Part shown: piece after piece, positions 8,585 through 17,414 of the stretch | Position numbering within the stretch: position 1 is the stretch's first letter | Layout: each line of letters opens with the position of its first letter | DNA from: Bernardetiaceae bacterium | GTDB taxonomy: Bacteria; Bacteroidota; Bacteroidia; Cytophagales; Thermoflexibacteraceae | DNA length: 64,000 bases | Reading direction: 5' to 3' | Assembly: GCA_025057115.1 (NCBI GenBank) | Contig: JANWWZ010000003.1 | Coordinates: 157,829-221,828, forward strand | Position numbers and translations under genes: made by a program | The notes under the pieces: generated by a model | Databases searched by the model: none | Told to the model about the DNA's origin: nothing | Seen by the model: only the letters and a program-made list of their open reading frames with translations

Positions 8585-9904
8585 TTACATGGATAGATAG
8601 AGAGCTCTTTTGTATGCTTGTAAGGCGCGCTGGCGAGCAAATTCGTGTTCTACAATAGGTGTATAAGCAGGGCTCCCCAACTCAGGCACCCATTGGCGGA
8701 CATATTTCAACTCTGGGTCAAATTTCTTGGTTTGCAAATGGGGGTTGAAAATGCGAAAATAAGGAGCCGCATCGCATCCACTACCTGCAGCCCACTGCCA
8801 GCCACCATTATTGGCTGCCAGATCAAAATCGAGTAGTTTTTTGGCAAAGTAAGCTTCTCCCCAGCGCCAATCAATAAGTAAGTGCTTAGTCAAAAAACTG
8901 GCAGTGATCATCCGAACGCGGTTGTGCATAAAACCCGTTTGATTGAGCTGGCGCATTCCAGCATCCACAATAGGGTAGCCTGTCTTGCCCTGACACCAGG
9001 CTTCAAATTCTTTTTCGTCATTGCGCCATTGTATTTTATCGTAAGCGGGCTTGAAAGATTGAGTAACTACATGGGGAAAATGGTCTAAAATCATCATGTA
9101 AAAGTCTCGCCAAATGAGCTCGTTAAGCCATGCTTGACTTAGAGCAAGTCCGCGCCGCACCAAAGCTCTAATGCTCACCGTTCCAAATCGCAGGTGAACA
9201 CTTAAACGTGAAGTACCTGCTAAAGCGGGAAAATCTCGTTGTGCACTGTATTGTAGCAGTACTTGGTCAGGGACCTCTGAAGGGGGAAATTGGTCTTCTG
9301 CAGGAATAAAATTCATCTCTTGTAGAGAAGGTATGGGTAGAGCTTCAGTTTGAAAAAAGCGGTGAAACAAAGCAGGCGTATCGTAACTTGAAAGATGAGT
9401 GTGAGCAAGGAGTTTTTTCCACTTGCGGCTATAAGGTGTAAAAACGGTGTAAGGAGTACCATCGTCCTTGAGAACTTGGCTGCCATCGAAAATGCACTGG
9501 TCTTTGTAATGGTAAAATGGAATGCCCGCTTTAGAGAGCAACTGACTGACGCGGGCATCGCGTTCTTTTGCATAGGGCTCGTAGTCGCGGTTAGTAAAAA
9601 CGGCTTTTACCTCATAGCGGCGCAGTACTTCTAACCATACTTCTTCTGGCTTGCCATATAGGACTAAAAGGGAACTACCCAGTTGCTCAAGTTGTTGAGA
9701 AAGGCGTTTTATTTGTTGGTAAATAAAGGTTACGCGTCGATCTTGGCGGTCTTCAAGAGGATCCAAAATATTGCGGTCAAAAATGAACAGGGGTAGTACT
9801 GGCAAGCCCGACTGCAGTGCGTGAAAAAGCCCTGCATTGTCTTCCAAACGCAGGTCGCGGCGATGCCAAAAGATAGCAACCCTACTTTTTTCGTTGGCTC
9901 TCAC
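8585..9904 (-). CDS. phrB: Deoxyribodipyrimidine photolyase (class I CPD-type)
   Basis: Light-driven repair of UV-induced pyrimidine dimers with FADH- as cofactor. The start (AIFWHRRDLRLEDNAGL) is the antenna-domain entry; the FAD domain shows TSRLSVHLRFGTVS, LIWRDFYMMIL, QLNQTGFMHNRVRM, DWRWGEAYFAKKLLDFDLA and NNGGWQWAAGSGCDAAPYFR, all diagnostic of class I photolyases. It differs clearly from the CRY-DASH gene at 2386, so the two are not a recent duplication. The start is a GTG at 9904, overlapping the stop of the upstream rhomboid gene by 23 bases, implying translational coupling. Confidence 0.94.
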   Translation of the reverse strand: MRANEKSRVAIFWHRRDLRLEDNAGLFHALQSGLPVLPLFIFDRNILDPLEDRQDRRVTFIYQQIKRLSQQLEQLGSSLLVLYGKPEEVWLEVLRRYEVKAVFTNRDYEPYAKERDARVSQLLSKAGIPFYHYKDQCIFDGSQVLKDDGTPYTVFTPYSRKWKKLLAHTHLSSYDTPALFHRFFQTEALPIPSLQEMNFIPAEDQFPPSEVPDQVLLQYSAQRDFPALAGTSRLSVHLRFGTVSIRALVRRGLALSQAWLNELIWRDFYMMILDHFPHVVTQSFKPAYDKIQWRNDEKEFEAWCQGKTGYPIVDAGMRQLNQTGFMHNRVRMITASFLTKHLLIDWRWGEAYFAKKLLDFDLAANNGGWQWAAGSGCDAAPYFRIFNPHLQTKKFDPELKYVRQWVPELGSPAYTPIVEHEFARQRALQAYKRALYLSM

Positions 9905-10796
9905 TTTCGCTGTATCTGAAGAGGGTTTGTTTTTCTTCCTTAGTGAGGCTTTCGTAGCCTGAGGCAGAGATTTTGTCTAAAATGCGGTCTATTTCCTCTT
10001 GAGAAGGGATTGCCCTTTCTCCACGGCTACTACTGTGGTGATAGCGAGCATTTCTGGCGCGTTTGCCAAAGCGAGTACTTAAGGTGTGCCAAGAATTGGG
10101 GAAAAACCACAAAAATCGGTTAAGGGGAATGGAAAGGTCTCTGCCGCGCTGCAATAGCTTTACAAACACAAATCCCAATAAAGCACCACCTAAGTGAGCT
10201 ATATTACCGCCTGCGTTAGAACCCGAAGAGCCGATAAAGGAAAGAAAAATAGTGATAGCAGCTAAATATTTTAACTTCACTGGTCCAAAGAGCAGCAAGT
10301 AAATTCGATATTCGGGTGTTAGGGTAGCAACCCCCGTGATAATGGCATAAACACTTGCGGAAGCGCCAATCATGCCAATGGCAGGCATGTTGTAGTAAAA
10401 GAAAGGGATGGTATTGTAAACCAATAAATAAAGCAGCCCGCCAACAATGCCTCCATATACGTACAAGGCGATGGTCCGCTTGCTACCCATAAATTCGTCG
10501 CTAATCATGCCGAACCAGTAGAGCATGAGCATGTTAAACAAAATGTGGAAAAAGTTTTGGTGAGTGAAGAAATAGGTAACTAGCGTCCATGGTCGCCAAA
10601 TGAATTCTTCGATAGGAGCGGGAATATATAGTATGCTGTGAAAAAAGTGAGCCAACGAAGCAAAGTCAAAGATTTGTGCTGTCCAAATAGCCAAGTTAAG
10701 CACTACAAAAACAGCTACATTGATAATGATAAGGCGACTTAGTCCGCTGTTTTGCTTATTCCAAGCTATTTTAAAGTCTTGCACGAAGCTATTCAT
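9882..10796 (-). CDS. Rhomboid family intramembrane serine protease
   Basis: A six-helix membrane protease. The conserved elements are WRPWTLVTYFFTH (residues 68-79), HILFNM (H84/N88), the nucleophile motif GASAS (Ser146) and the catalytic His201 in NIAHLGGALLGF. The usual GxSG is GASA here, a small substitution after the catalytic serine. About 95 C-terminal residues after the last helix are basic and cytoplasmic-looking, including a Ser/His-rich linker (YHHSSSRGERA). It lies between a second rhomboid gene upstream (49 bases) and the photolyase gene downstream (overlapping), all on the minus strand. Confidence 0.9.
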   Translation of the reverse strand: MNSFVQDFKIAWNKQNSGLSRLIIINVAVFVVLNLAIWTAQIFDFASLAHFFHSILYIPAPIEEFIWRPWTLVTYFFTHQNFFHILFNMLMLYWFGMISDEFMGSKRTIALYVYGGIVGGLLYLLVYNTIPFFYYNMPAIGMIGASASVYAIITGVATLTPEYRIYLLLFGPVKLKYLAAITIFLSFIGSSGSNAGGNIAHLGGALLGFVFVKLLQRGRDLSIPLNRFLWFFPNSWHTLSTRFGKRARNARYHHSSSRGERAIPSQEEIDRILDKISASGYESLTKEEKQTLFRYSESESQRKK

Positions 10797-10845
10797 AACA
10801 CCTCAATAAAACCAACTACCGCCAATAAATATAAGCATAATTCAG

Positions 10846-11628
10846 TTAAATTTCGCCTCTTTTTTGCCAATAGCGCACCAAAACAAAGGCAAATAACATA
10901 CCGCCCAAGTGAGCAAAGTGAGCTATATTGTCGCTGGGGGCTGCCTGAATGACTGAATAAATTTCATATACGCCGTAGAGAAGCACAAAGTACTTGGCTT
11001 TGATGGGAATAGGCGGAAAAAGCAACATCAACTCTATATTGGGGAACATCATTCCAAAAGCCATTAGAATGCCGAAAATAGCTCCAGAAGCCCCTACCAT
11101 AGGGATGTTTACTTTCTGCTCGTAAAGATTCAATGCAAGTTGCTTACTCATGGCAATTAAGTGCGGATTTTCGGGGTTGTCTCCAAAGTGATTAAGGAAG
11201 CTAGTAATGGCAGCATGCGTTGCATTTCCGTACTGGGCAATGAGTGCATCAAAGGCTATAAAAGATGGATTTTGCAAATAGGCTTCTACAGCGCTTTTAA
11301 GTTGATAAAGCTGAACGGATTCTACTGCCAAATAGCAAGCACTTGCTCCCAACCCACAAATAAAATAAAATGCTAGAAAGCGCAGACTCCCCCAGTAAGT
11401 TTCTAAAGCTGGACCAAATACAATAAGAGCAAGCATGTTGCTAAAAATGTGCCCAATGCCTGCGTGAACAAACATGTGAGTAATTATTTGATAAGAGGCA
11501 AATTGACTGCTTCCTGGAAAGCGCAATCCAAATAGCTTGGATAAGTCGATGGAAAGTAGATTTCCGAAAGCAAAAACAGCTACGTTGATAATCAATAAAT
11601 TGCGAGCAACAGGCGTAAGTTGGAACAT
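10846..11628 (-). CDS. Rhomboid family intramembrane serine protease (second copy)
   Basis: Distinct from the adjacent rhomboid. It has ITHMFVHAGIGHIFSNM (His60/Asn64), VGASGAIFG (nucleophile Ser181) and a His-Ala-His-Phe-Ala-His region with the catalytic His near 240 in AHLGGM. A stretch of about 75 residues (100-175), mostly hydrophilic, is inserted between two membrane helices before the active-site serine helix; this is longer than in the neighbouring protein. Tandem rhomboids of this kind occur in many Bacteroidota. A TAGTTTTG (11665-11658, minus strand) fits a -7 promoter box roughly 30 bases before the start. Confidence 0.9.
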   Translation of the reverse strand: MFQLTPVARNLLIINVAVFAFGNLLSIDLSKLFGLRFPGSSQFASYQIITHMFVHAGIGHIFSNMLALIVFGPALETYWGSLRFLAFYFICGLGASACYLAVESVQLYQLKSAVEAYLQNPSFIAFDALIAQYGNATHAAITSFLNHFGDNPENPHLIAMSKQLALNLYEQKVNIPMVGASGAIFGILMAFGMMFPNIELMLLFPPIPIKAKYFVLLYGVYEIYSVIQAAPSDNIAHFAHLGGMLFAFVLVRYWQKRGEI

Positions 11629-11666
11629 TACTTCAAACGATAACTATTTTCAAAGTTCAAAACTAC

Positions 11667-12410
11667 TTAGGAATGTTTTCCACCGCGTTGCCGAAGGGCT
11701 TCAAATAGGCAAATACTTGCTGCCACTGACACATTCAATGAAGCAATGCGCCCTATCATTGGAATGGTGGCTTGTTGGTCAGCTATGGAGAGCAGTTCGC
11801 TTCGGATGCCGTTTTCTTCAGAACCTACCAGAATAACGGTAGGGAAAGTAAAGTCTATTTCGTAAATGGATTGGGTAGCTTTTTCTGTGCAAGCTATTAC
11901 TTGCAAGCCATTTTTTTGCAAAAATTTCAAGGCGTTAGACAAACTTGGCTCTCTGCATATAGGTATGTAGTTTAGTGCACCTGCAGAGGTTTTCCAGGCG
12001 TCTGCCCCTAGCCTTGCACTGCCGCGTTGTGGAATGACAATTGCTTGAGCACCAGCACATTCAGCAGAGCGAGCAATAGCTCCCACATTGCGTACATCAG
12101 TAACGCGGTCTAAAGCTACCAGCAAGGGTAACTTGCCTTCTGCATAAGTTTGGCTTACTACGCTATCCAATGAGGTAAAGGTAACGGCAGAAAGCAAGCA
12201 TACTACTCCTTGATGGTTTTTTCGCGTGATGCGGCGCAGTTTTTCCTCAGGGGTAGGTATTACTGGAATATTCAGTTGGCGACACTGCTCTGCTAATTGG
12301 CGAACAGCCTCATTTTGTATTCCCTTCTGAATGAGTAGTTTGTCAATTTCTTTTCCCGCCAGCAACGCTTCTTGCACGGGGCGAATGCCATAGACAAAAT
12401 CAGTGGTCAT
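11667..12410 (-). CDS. rlmB: 23S rRNA 2'-O-ribose methyltransferase, TrmH/SpoU family (RlmB-like)
   Basis: A SPOUT-class SAM methyltransferase. The N-terminus (FVYGIRPVQEALLAGKEIDKL) is the substrate-binding L30e-like domain; the catalytic domain shows VALDRVTDVRNVGAIARSAEC (motif 1, Asn/Arg), ILVGSEENGI (motif 2) and IPMIGRIASLNVSVAASI (motif 3 in the trefoil knot). About 247 residues is the usual length for RlmB, which modifies G2251 in the peptidyl-transferase centre in E. coli. A tRNA substrate is possible because TrmH-family members look alike. Minus-strand neighbours lie on both sides, 38-39 bases away. Confidence 0.88.
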   Translation of the reverse strand: MTTDFVYGIRPVQEALLAGKEIDKLLIQKGIQNEAVRQLAEQCRQLNIPVIPTPEEKLRRITRKNHQGVVCLLSAVTFTSLDSVVSQTYAEGKLPLLVALDRVTDVRNVGAIARSAECAGAQAIVIPQRGSARLGADAWKTSAGALNYIPICREPSLSNALKFLQKNGLQVIACTEKATQSIYEIDFTFPTVILVGSEENGIRSELLSIADQQATIPMIGRIASLNVSVAASICLFEALRQRGGKHS

Positions 12411-12449
12411 TTTACTGCACTAATGTTGAAAAAAATTTGCTTTCCAAAA

Positions 12450-13553
12450 TCAAAGTTTTTTTGTGCGATGTTTGTTGCGGCGATAGTCTTCAAAAATCAG
12501 GCTTCCTAAACCTTCTAAGCTACTAAAGTAAGCGTTTCCTCCATTGACGCGAGTAAATTCACGTACAAACTCCTGCAAATAAGTGTCAGAAGCAATCATG
12601 AAAGTAGTAATAGGTATGTTAAGGCGACGGCACTGGGCTGCTAAGTTGAGCGTTTTGTTGATGATTTTACTATCCAGCCCGAAACTGTTTTTGTAGTAGC
12701 GCGTTCCTTCTTTGAGGCAAGTAGGTTTGCCGTCGGTAATCATGAAAATTTGCTTGTTTTTATTTTTTCTGCGGCGAAGCAAGTCCATTGCTAGCTCAAT
12801 TCCAGCTACGGTGTTGGTGTGATAAGGTCCCACTTGCAGGTAAGGCAGGTCCTTGATTTCGATTTGCCAAGCGTCATTGCCGAAAACGATGATGTCTAAT
12901 GTATCTTTTTTATATTTTGTGGTAATGAGCTCGGCAAGCGCCATGGCTACTTTTTTAGCAGGAGTGATGCGGTCTTCACCGTAGAGGATCATAGAGTGGC
13001 TAATATCGATCATCAACACCGTAGAAGTTTGTGTTTTGTATTCTTTTTCAACCACCTCTAAATCGCGCTCAGTGAGGAAGAACTCTCCTAGACCGTGGTT
13101 TATTTGCGCATTGCGAATAGTATCCGTCATGGAGATTTGGTCTAAATCGTCTCCGAAGCGATAGGGACGGAGATCGGCGCTGAGTTCATCGCCCATGCCA
13201 CTGAAGACAGTTTGATGGTTGCCTGGAGTGGATTTTTTCAACTTGCCGAAAATTTCTTCCAGTGCTTGCCGTCTAATGGTTTGTTCGCTCTTAGGTGTAA
13301 TCTGAATAGTACCTGTGATGGTATTTTCTTCAATGTATCCTTTTCGCTTTAAGTCTTCAAAAAAGTCGCCTATTCCGTATTCGCTACTGGTAAGCCCATA
13401 GCGCCGATCTAAATTAGTCAGCCAGCGCATAGCCTCTTTTACATCACCAGAAGTGATGGTGAGCAATTGCATGAAAATTTTGAGCAAATTTTCGAAGGTA
13501 GCTTTTTGTTGGTTCTCTCTGGGGTCGAACCGAGTAAAACGATAACCGATCAT
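12450..13553 (-). CDS. VWA domain protein (Mg-chelatase ChlD / CoxE-like)
   Basis: The C-terminal half is a von Willebrand A domain with an intact MIDAS metal site: DISHS (D183, S185, S187), the downstream Thr (HTNTVAG) and the Asp in MITDGKPT. The N-terminal 170 residues are charged and include a winged-helix-like region (LTSSEYGIGDFFEDLKRKGYI) and a SGMGDELSADLRPYRFGDDL stretch. Such proteins usually work with a MoxR-type AAA ATPase; none is adjacent here. The hydrolase at 13581 is upstream with 27 bases between, so they are probably cotranscribed. Confidence 0.82.
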   Translation of the reverse strand: MIGYRFTRFDPRENQQKATFENLLKIFMQLLTITSGDVKEAMRWLTNLDRRYGLTSSEYGIGDFFEDLKRKGYIEENTITGTIQITPKSEQTIRRQALEEIFGKLKKSTPGNHQTVFSGMGDELSADLRPYRFGDDLDQISMTDTIRNAQINHGLGEFFLTERDLEVVEKEYKTQTSTVLMIDISHSMILYGEDRITPAKKVAMALAELITTKYKKDTLDIIVFGNDAWQIEIKDLPYLQVGPYHTNTVAGIELAMDLLRRRKNKNKQIFMITDGKPTCLKEGTRYYKNSFGLDSKIINKTLNLAAQCRRLNIPITTFMIASDTYLQEFVREFTRVNGGNAYFSSLEGLGSLIFEDYRRNKHRTKKL

Positions 13554-13580
13554 GATAGTAGTGTTTAAAGTTTAATGAAT

Positions 13581-14363
13581 TTATCCTGCTATTGAGTGGC
13601 GGCGCATGAACTCTATGGAATAACGATTGAACAGCTCGGGTTGTTCCACATTGCACACATGCCCGCAGTTTTCTAGTATTTTCAGTACAGCATTTTTATG
13701 CTGGCGCACTAAGTTTTTTACTTGTGGCAAGAACATGTAGTCTTCATCGCCCATAATATAGAGAGTGGGAATGGGGAGTTCTTTTTCCCTAAAGTATTTC
13801 AACAAAGGATTGACGCTTGCTGCAAGGGTAAACCAACGCAAAAACTCTGATTGCCTAAGTTTCTTGGCATCGTTAATAAACATGCTACGCGATTGGCGAT
13901 TGCGTGCCTTAGGCATGAGTATATAAGCACAAATGGTGTAGATCCATATAAAAGGTACATAAGGTTTTACCAATTTGGCAAGCCAAACCAGCAACCGAGA
14001 GCGAATATTGAGGCGAGTGATAGCTCCACCTAGAACCATGCTCTGAATCTTGGACTGATCTATTTCAGCAATGGTGCGAATGATAAGCGTTCCTAAAGAA
14101 ATGCCTACAAAATGCGCCTTTTCAATACCTACGTGTTTGATTACTTCTAATACATCGCGGCTGACTTCTTCAAAGGAATAATTTCGGTGCGCAAATACAT
14201 CTTTGGACTTGCCATGACCGCGCAAGTCTAAAAGCAGTACATTAAAATTTGCCATGTAGTCGCGCAATTGGCGAAACCAAATAGACGAACTTCCTCCTGC
14301 TCCGTGCACTAATACCACCCAATCCTTTGCTGTAGGATGGCGGTAAACCTTGTGGTACAACAT
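13581..14363 (-). CDS. Alpha/beta hydrolase
   Basis: Typical alpha/beta-hydrolase fold: oxyanion region VVLVHGAGGSSSIW, LLDLRGHGKS, the nucleophile elbow FVGISLGT (Ser89 from this start), the acid region LYIMGDEDYMF, and the catalytic His in CGHVCNVEQPELFN. Substrate unknown; esterase, lipase or carboxylic-ester hydrolase are all possible. The longest frame begins at a TTG at 14384; the ATG at 14363 (MLYHKVYRH) is preferred. It is the first gene of a minus-strand run reaching to the photolyase. Confidence 0.88.
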   Translation of the reverse strand: MLYHKVYRHPTAKDWVVLVHGAGGSSSIWFRQLRDYMANFNVLLLDLRGHGKSKDVFAHRNYSFEEVSRDVLEVIKHVGIEKAHFVGISLGTLIIRTIAEIDQSKIQSMVLGGAITRLNIRSRLLVWLAKLVKPYVPFIWIYTICAYILMPKARNRQSRSMFINDAKKLRQSEFLRWFTLAASVNPLLKYFREKELPIPTLYIMGDEDYMFLPQVKNLVRQHKNAVLKILENCGHVCNVEQPELFNRYSIEFMRRHSIAG

Positions 14364-14445
14364 GCTGCCTTTCTCTCCCCTCAAAGCGAGCTAAATTTAA
14401 TCGAAAATATCATCTTGTGCATATACTTTTAGAGCATTAGAGCAT

Positions 14446-14857
14446 GTCTAGATTTTAGGAAGACGAAAACTATCAATAAAATAGTCGGATAAAAAAGGAA
14501 TCACTAACGGCAGCACATAAGGGTGGATACTTGGGTTGCTACATGCAGGCCTAGTTACAGGAGCTAAGGCAAAAGATGCCAAAGCAGGGTTGAAGCCACT
14601 TGAAAAGTACAAAACCTTACAACGAATTGCGCTTGATTATGTGGGAGCGTTTCTGGATGCTGTCAAGGTTATGAATGGGAAGGAGAAATTGCACAAAAAC
14701 CAGTATTTTCTCAAGGCTTTATTCCTCAAAAAGGACGGTGGCAGGTTGAGGGAAGGTAGACCCAAGCTCTGTTTGGCTTAACTTACCTCGTTAGATTCAT
14801 CAAATTTGCTTTCATGAGTATGAATTCGGCAAAATATGACCTTATAAAAAACTAAAC
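14446..14857 (+). mobile_element. Degenerate element with terminal inverted repeats, copy 1
   Basis: About 412 bases bounded by imperfect inverted ends: GTCTAGATTTTA (14446-14457) at the left, and TAAAAAACTAAAC (14845-14857) at the right, which reads GTTTAGTTTTTTA inward. Both end regions match the shorter inverted copy at 27461-27637 (see finding). The interior from about 14500 to 14750 is absent from that copy. A frame from 14536 to 14781 (81 codons, TTG start, ending in RPKLCLA) stops inside the shared right-hand block; it may be the 3' remnant of a transposase, or chance. I recognise no transposase motif. The CCAAGC...GTTTGG just before the stop is a decayed form of the hairpin seen in copy 2. 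Confidence 0.6.
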
Positions 14858-14924
14858 GACTAATTAGCTTCGCTGGAGAATTCTTATTTTTGGCAAGTTA
14901 GATATAGCTCCGCTGGCAAACTTT

Positions 14925-16877
14925 ATGCGCGCTTTAAATTTACACTTATCGCTGCGGCTTTATTTAGCAATTAGCTTAATCCTGGTGATAGGAGGAGGGA
15001 TAGTACTGCGTCAATTGTGGATCAATCGGCTCGACAGCGAGTATTATGCCCGTCAGCAATTGCTCTACAACGCCTCTGTTGCATTGTTAGAATGCGGGTA
15101 CATTGCCCAATTAGTAATGCGCACACCAGAAGATGACAATCTGCGCAATCAATTTAGCATTGTGCGCTTGAAAGTAGATAACCTGATGCGAATTTTATTG
15201 CAAGGAGGTACTGTTACCCCTAGCACCGCCGTTCAACCAATTACTCTTGAACATGCTCAAGAGGAAGAGCTAATTAGAATGCAGCAACTAATAAGTATTT
15301 GGCAAGAAGTTAGAAAAGCCCTTGAACAGCTAGAAACTAACATGCTGGCAGCCAGTAGCAATAGTCTTAACCCAGTAGAGTACCGCAATCAACTTAATGC
15401 CATTGGAGATTTTCTCACGCAAAACCTCATTAAGCTCGACAGAAACATAGAATTGGCTATCCTCAAAACGAACTTGAAACTTCAAGAAGAAGAAACATCT
15501 ACCTTTGCATGGTTGTACACTTACCTGGTGATTTTGTCCATCCATTTAATTGCAGGGTTTGTGTACTTCCGCGACTTGATAGTAAAACCTTTGAAGAAAA
15601 TCATTCAAAAAGTGTTAGCTCTTTCAGAAGGCAAGAATTCGGAAGAGATAATTCTTTCATCTGGCAGCGCGCCAGAGATGATTTTGCTTAGCAAAGGTGT
15701 TAATCAGTTGGATGAGATTCAACGCTCTATGGCAGAGTTTGCTTCCCAAGTAGGCAGGGGAAATTACAATCACTCTTTTACCGCGCGTAGTAAAGATGAT
15801 ATTTTAGGGCTGTCTCTGCTTGCAATGCGCGACAATCTCATGCGCGCTGACAAAGAAGATGCCATTCGCTCATGGGCAAATGAAGGGCAGGTTAAATTTG
15901 GCGACATCTTTAGAAAGCATGCCGATGACTTAGAAAAACTTGCCTATCATACCATTTCCGAATTAGTAAAATATGTGGGCGCTAACCAAGGTTTCTTTTT
16001 CGTCCTTGAAGGCGAAGGCGAAAAGGCTTATCTTGAGCTAATAGCCGCTTATGCTTATGAGAAAAGAAAATATCTTACTAAACAAGTTCCTGTTGGCTCG
16101 GGACTTTTAGGGCAGGCTGTTTTAGAAAAACAATCGCTGTATTTTACTGACATACCCCAAAACTATGTTACTATTACCTCTGGTCTCGGCGAAGCAACTC
16201 CTTCTTGCTTAATGATTACTCCTTTACTGGTGGGAGAGGTAGTATATGGAGCTATTGAAATAGCAGGTTTTCAGCCTTTTGAACCTCACCAAATCAATTT
16301 TATCGAAAAAATTGCCTCTGATGTAGCCAGCACATTAGCCTTTACCAAAGCTAGTGAAAAAACGCGCAAGCTCTTGGAAGAGTCCCAAATGTTTGCCGAG
16401 CAGATGCGGGCACAAGAAGAAGAAATGCGCCAAAACATGGAAGAGCTTGTAGCTACGCAAGAAGAAATGCAGCGCATTCAAGCAGAAATACGCAAAAAAG
16501 AAGCTAGCCTTTCTAATCTTATCAACAACACCGATACTTTTATTTTCTCTCTTGACAAAGGATTTAACTTATTGCTTGCTAATGATGCCTTTAAAAGGTA
16601 TATCAAATCCTCTTTGGGCATCGACCTGCACCCAGGCATGAATATGCTCAACGAAGTTGTTCCAGAAGCCACCCGCCAAATACGCCGTCAGCAGTATGAA
16701 CGCGCCTTAGCAGGAGAGTCCTTTACAGTAATCGAGAACCACAAAGGAAAAGACCATTCGGATAATTATTATGAAATCTCCTTCCAGCCTATTTATACTC
16801 AAGCCAATCAAATAGAAGGAGTTTCCGTTTTCATGCGCAATATTACGCACTTGAACCCAATTCGGTGGGAATTTTAA
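14925..16877 (+). CDS. Membrane sensor protein with GAF and PAS domains, no kinase domain
   Basis: Residues 10-30 form one membrane helix; about 165 periplasmic residues follow, helical and like a four-helix sensor; a second helix (LYTYLVILSIHLIAGFVYF) lies near 195-214. A HAMP-like linker follows, then a GAF domain (about 330-470, VPVGSGLLGQAVLEKQSLYF), a coiled coil rich in EEEM repeats (MRAQEEEMRQNMEELVATQ), and a PAS domain (about 530-645). There is no HisKA/HATPase, GGDEF or other output domain, so signal output must be by partner binding. A TATTTTTG at 14885-14892 fits a -7 box. Its stop is 3 bases before gldH. Confidence 0.8.
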   Translation: MRALNLHLSLRLYLAISLILVIGGGIVLRQLWINRLDSEYYARQQLLYNASVALLECGYIAQLVMRTPEDDNLRNQFSIVRLKVDNLMRILLQGGTVTPSTAVQPITLEHAQEEELIRMQQLISIWQEVRKALEQLETNMLAASSNSLNPVEYRNQLNAIGDFLTQNLIKLDRNIELAILKTNLKLQEEETSTFAWLYTYLVILSIHLIAGFVYFRDLIVKPLKKIIQKVLALSEGKNSEEIILSSGSAPEMILLSKGVNQLDEIQRSMAEFASQVGRGNYNHSFTARSKDDILGLSLLAMRDNLMRADKEDAIRSWANEGQVKFGDIFRKHADDLEKLAYHTISELVKYVGANQGFFFVLEGEGEKAYLELIAAYAYEKRKYLTKQVPVGSGLLGQAVLEKQSLYFTDIPQNYVTITSGLGEATPSCLMITPLLVGEVVYGAIEIAGFQPFEPHQINFIEKIASDVASTLAFTKASEKTRKLLEESQMFAEQMRAQEEEMRQNMEELVATQEEMQRIQAEIRKKEASLSNLINNTDTFIFSLDKGFNLLLANDAFKRYIKSSLGIDLHPGMNMLNEVVPEATRQIRRQQYERALAGESFTVIENHKGKDHSDNYYEISFQPIYTQANQIEGVSVFMRNITHLNPIRWEF

Positions 16878-16880
16878 CCT

Positions 16881-17348
16881 ATGGTAAAATTTTATCATCT
16901 ACTTGTGGTTATGGGGTTGATAGTGTCAGCCTGTGGCGATGCAATTTTTGAAGCACGCCGCGACCTTGCCACTGGGTATTGGTTCCGAAACGATTCTTTG
17001 CATTTTGAATTTTTGGTAACAGATACCTTGCCTTCATATGCAATTAAATGTGCTGTTCGTTACACTCCCGCGTATCCCTACTACAATCTTTATCTATACT
17101 ACCAACTCAAAGACAAAAAGGGCACCTTACTGCAGCAAGGCATGAAAGAAACTTACTTGTTTGACCCCCAAGATGGCACCCCACAAGGAAAAGGAACAGG
17201 CAACTTGTACGAAAAAGAATTTGCCTTGTTACCTTCATTTCGTTTTGGTAAACAGGGAAGTTACATTTTATCACTTGTGCAATACATGCGCCCTGATACC
17301 TTGAGACATCTTGGTTCAGTAAGTGTGAGCATACAACCTGCAAAATGA
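16881..17348 (+). CDS. gldH: Gliding motility lipoprotein GldH
   Basis: A short signal peptide ends in the lipobox VSAC (Cys18). The mature protein has the GldH pattern: GYWFRNDSLHFEF, YNLYLYYQLKDKKG and a GTPQGKGTGNLYEKEF segment, which corresponds to the family's conserved G-x-G-x-G-D/NLY motif. GldH is required for gliding and for function of the associated type IX machinery in Flavobacterium. Length 155 is normal. It follows the GAF/PAS gene by 3 bases and may be cotranscribed with it and with the DivIC-like gene downstream. Confidence 0.85.
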   Translation: MVKFYHLLVVMGLIVSACGDAIFEARRDLATGYWFRNDSLHFEFLVTDTLPSYAIKCAVRYTPAYPYYNLYLYYQLKDKKGTLLQQGMKETYLFDPQDGTPQGKGTGNLYEKEFALLPSFRFGKQGSYILSLVQYMRPDTLRHLGSVSVSIQPAK

Positions 17349-17414
17349 GCGTTTCCATTTCGCCAAAAAATTGATACTTTTGAAAAACCGCCAGTTAGGC
17401 TCTTTTATCAACCA

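Noticed and set aside
2386-9904. Two photolyases as a recent duplication
   Set aside because: The sequences belong to different classes (DASH and class I CPD) with different signature motifs, so they are old paralogues.
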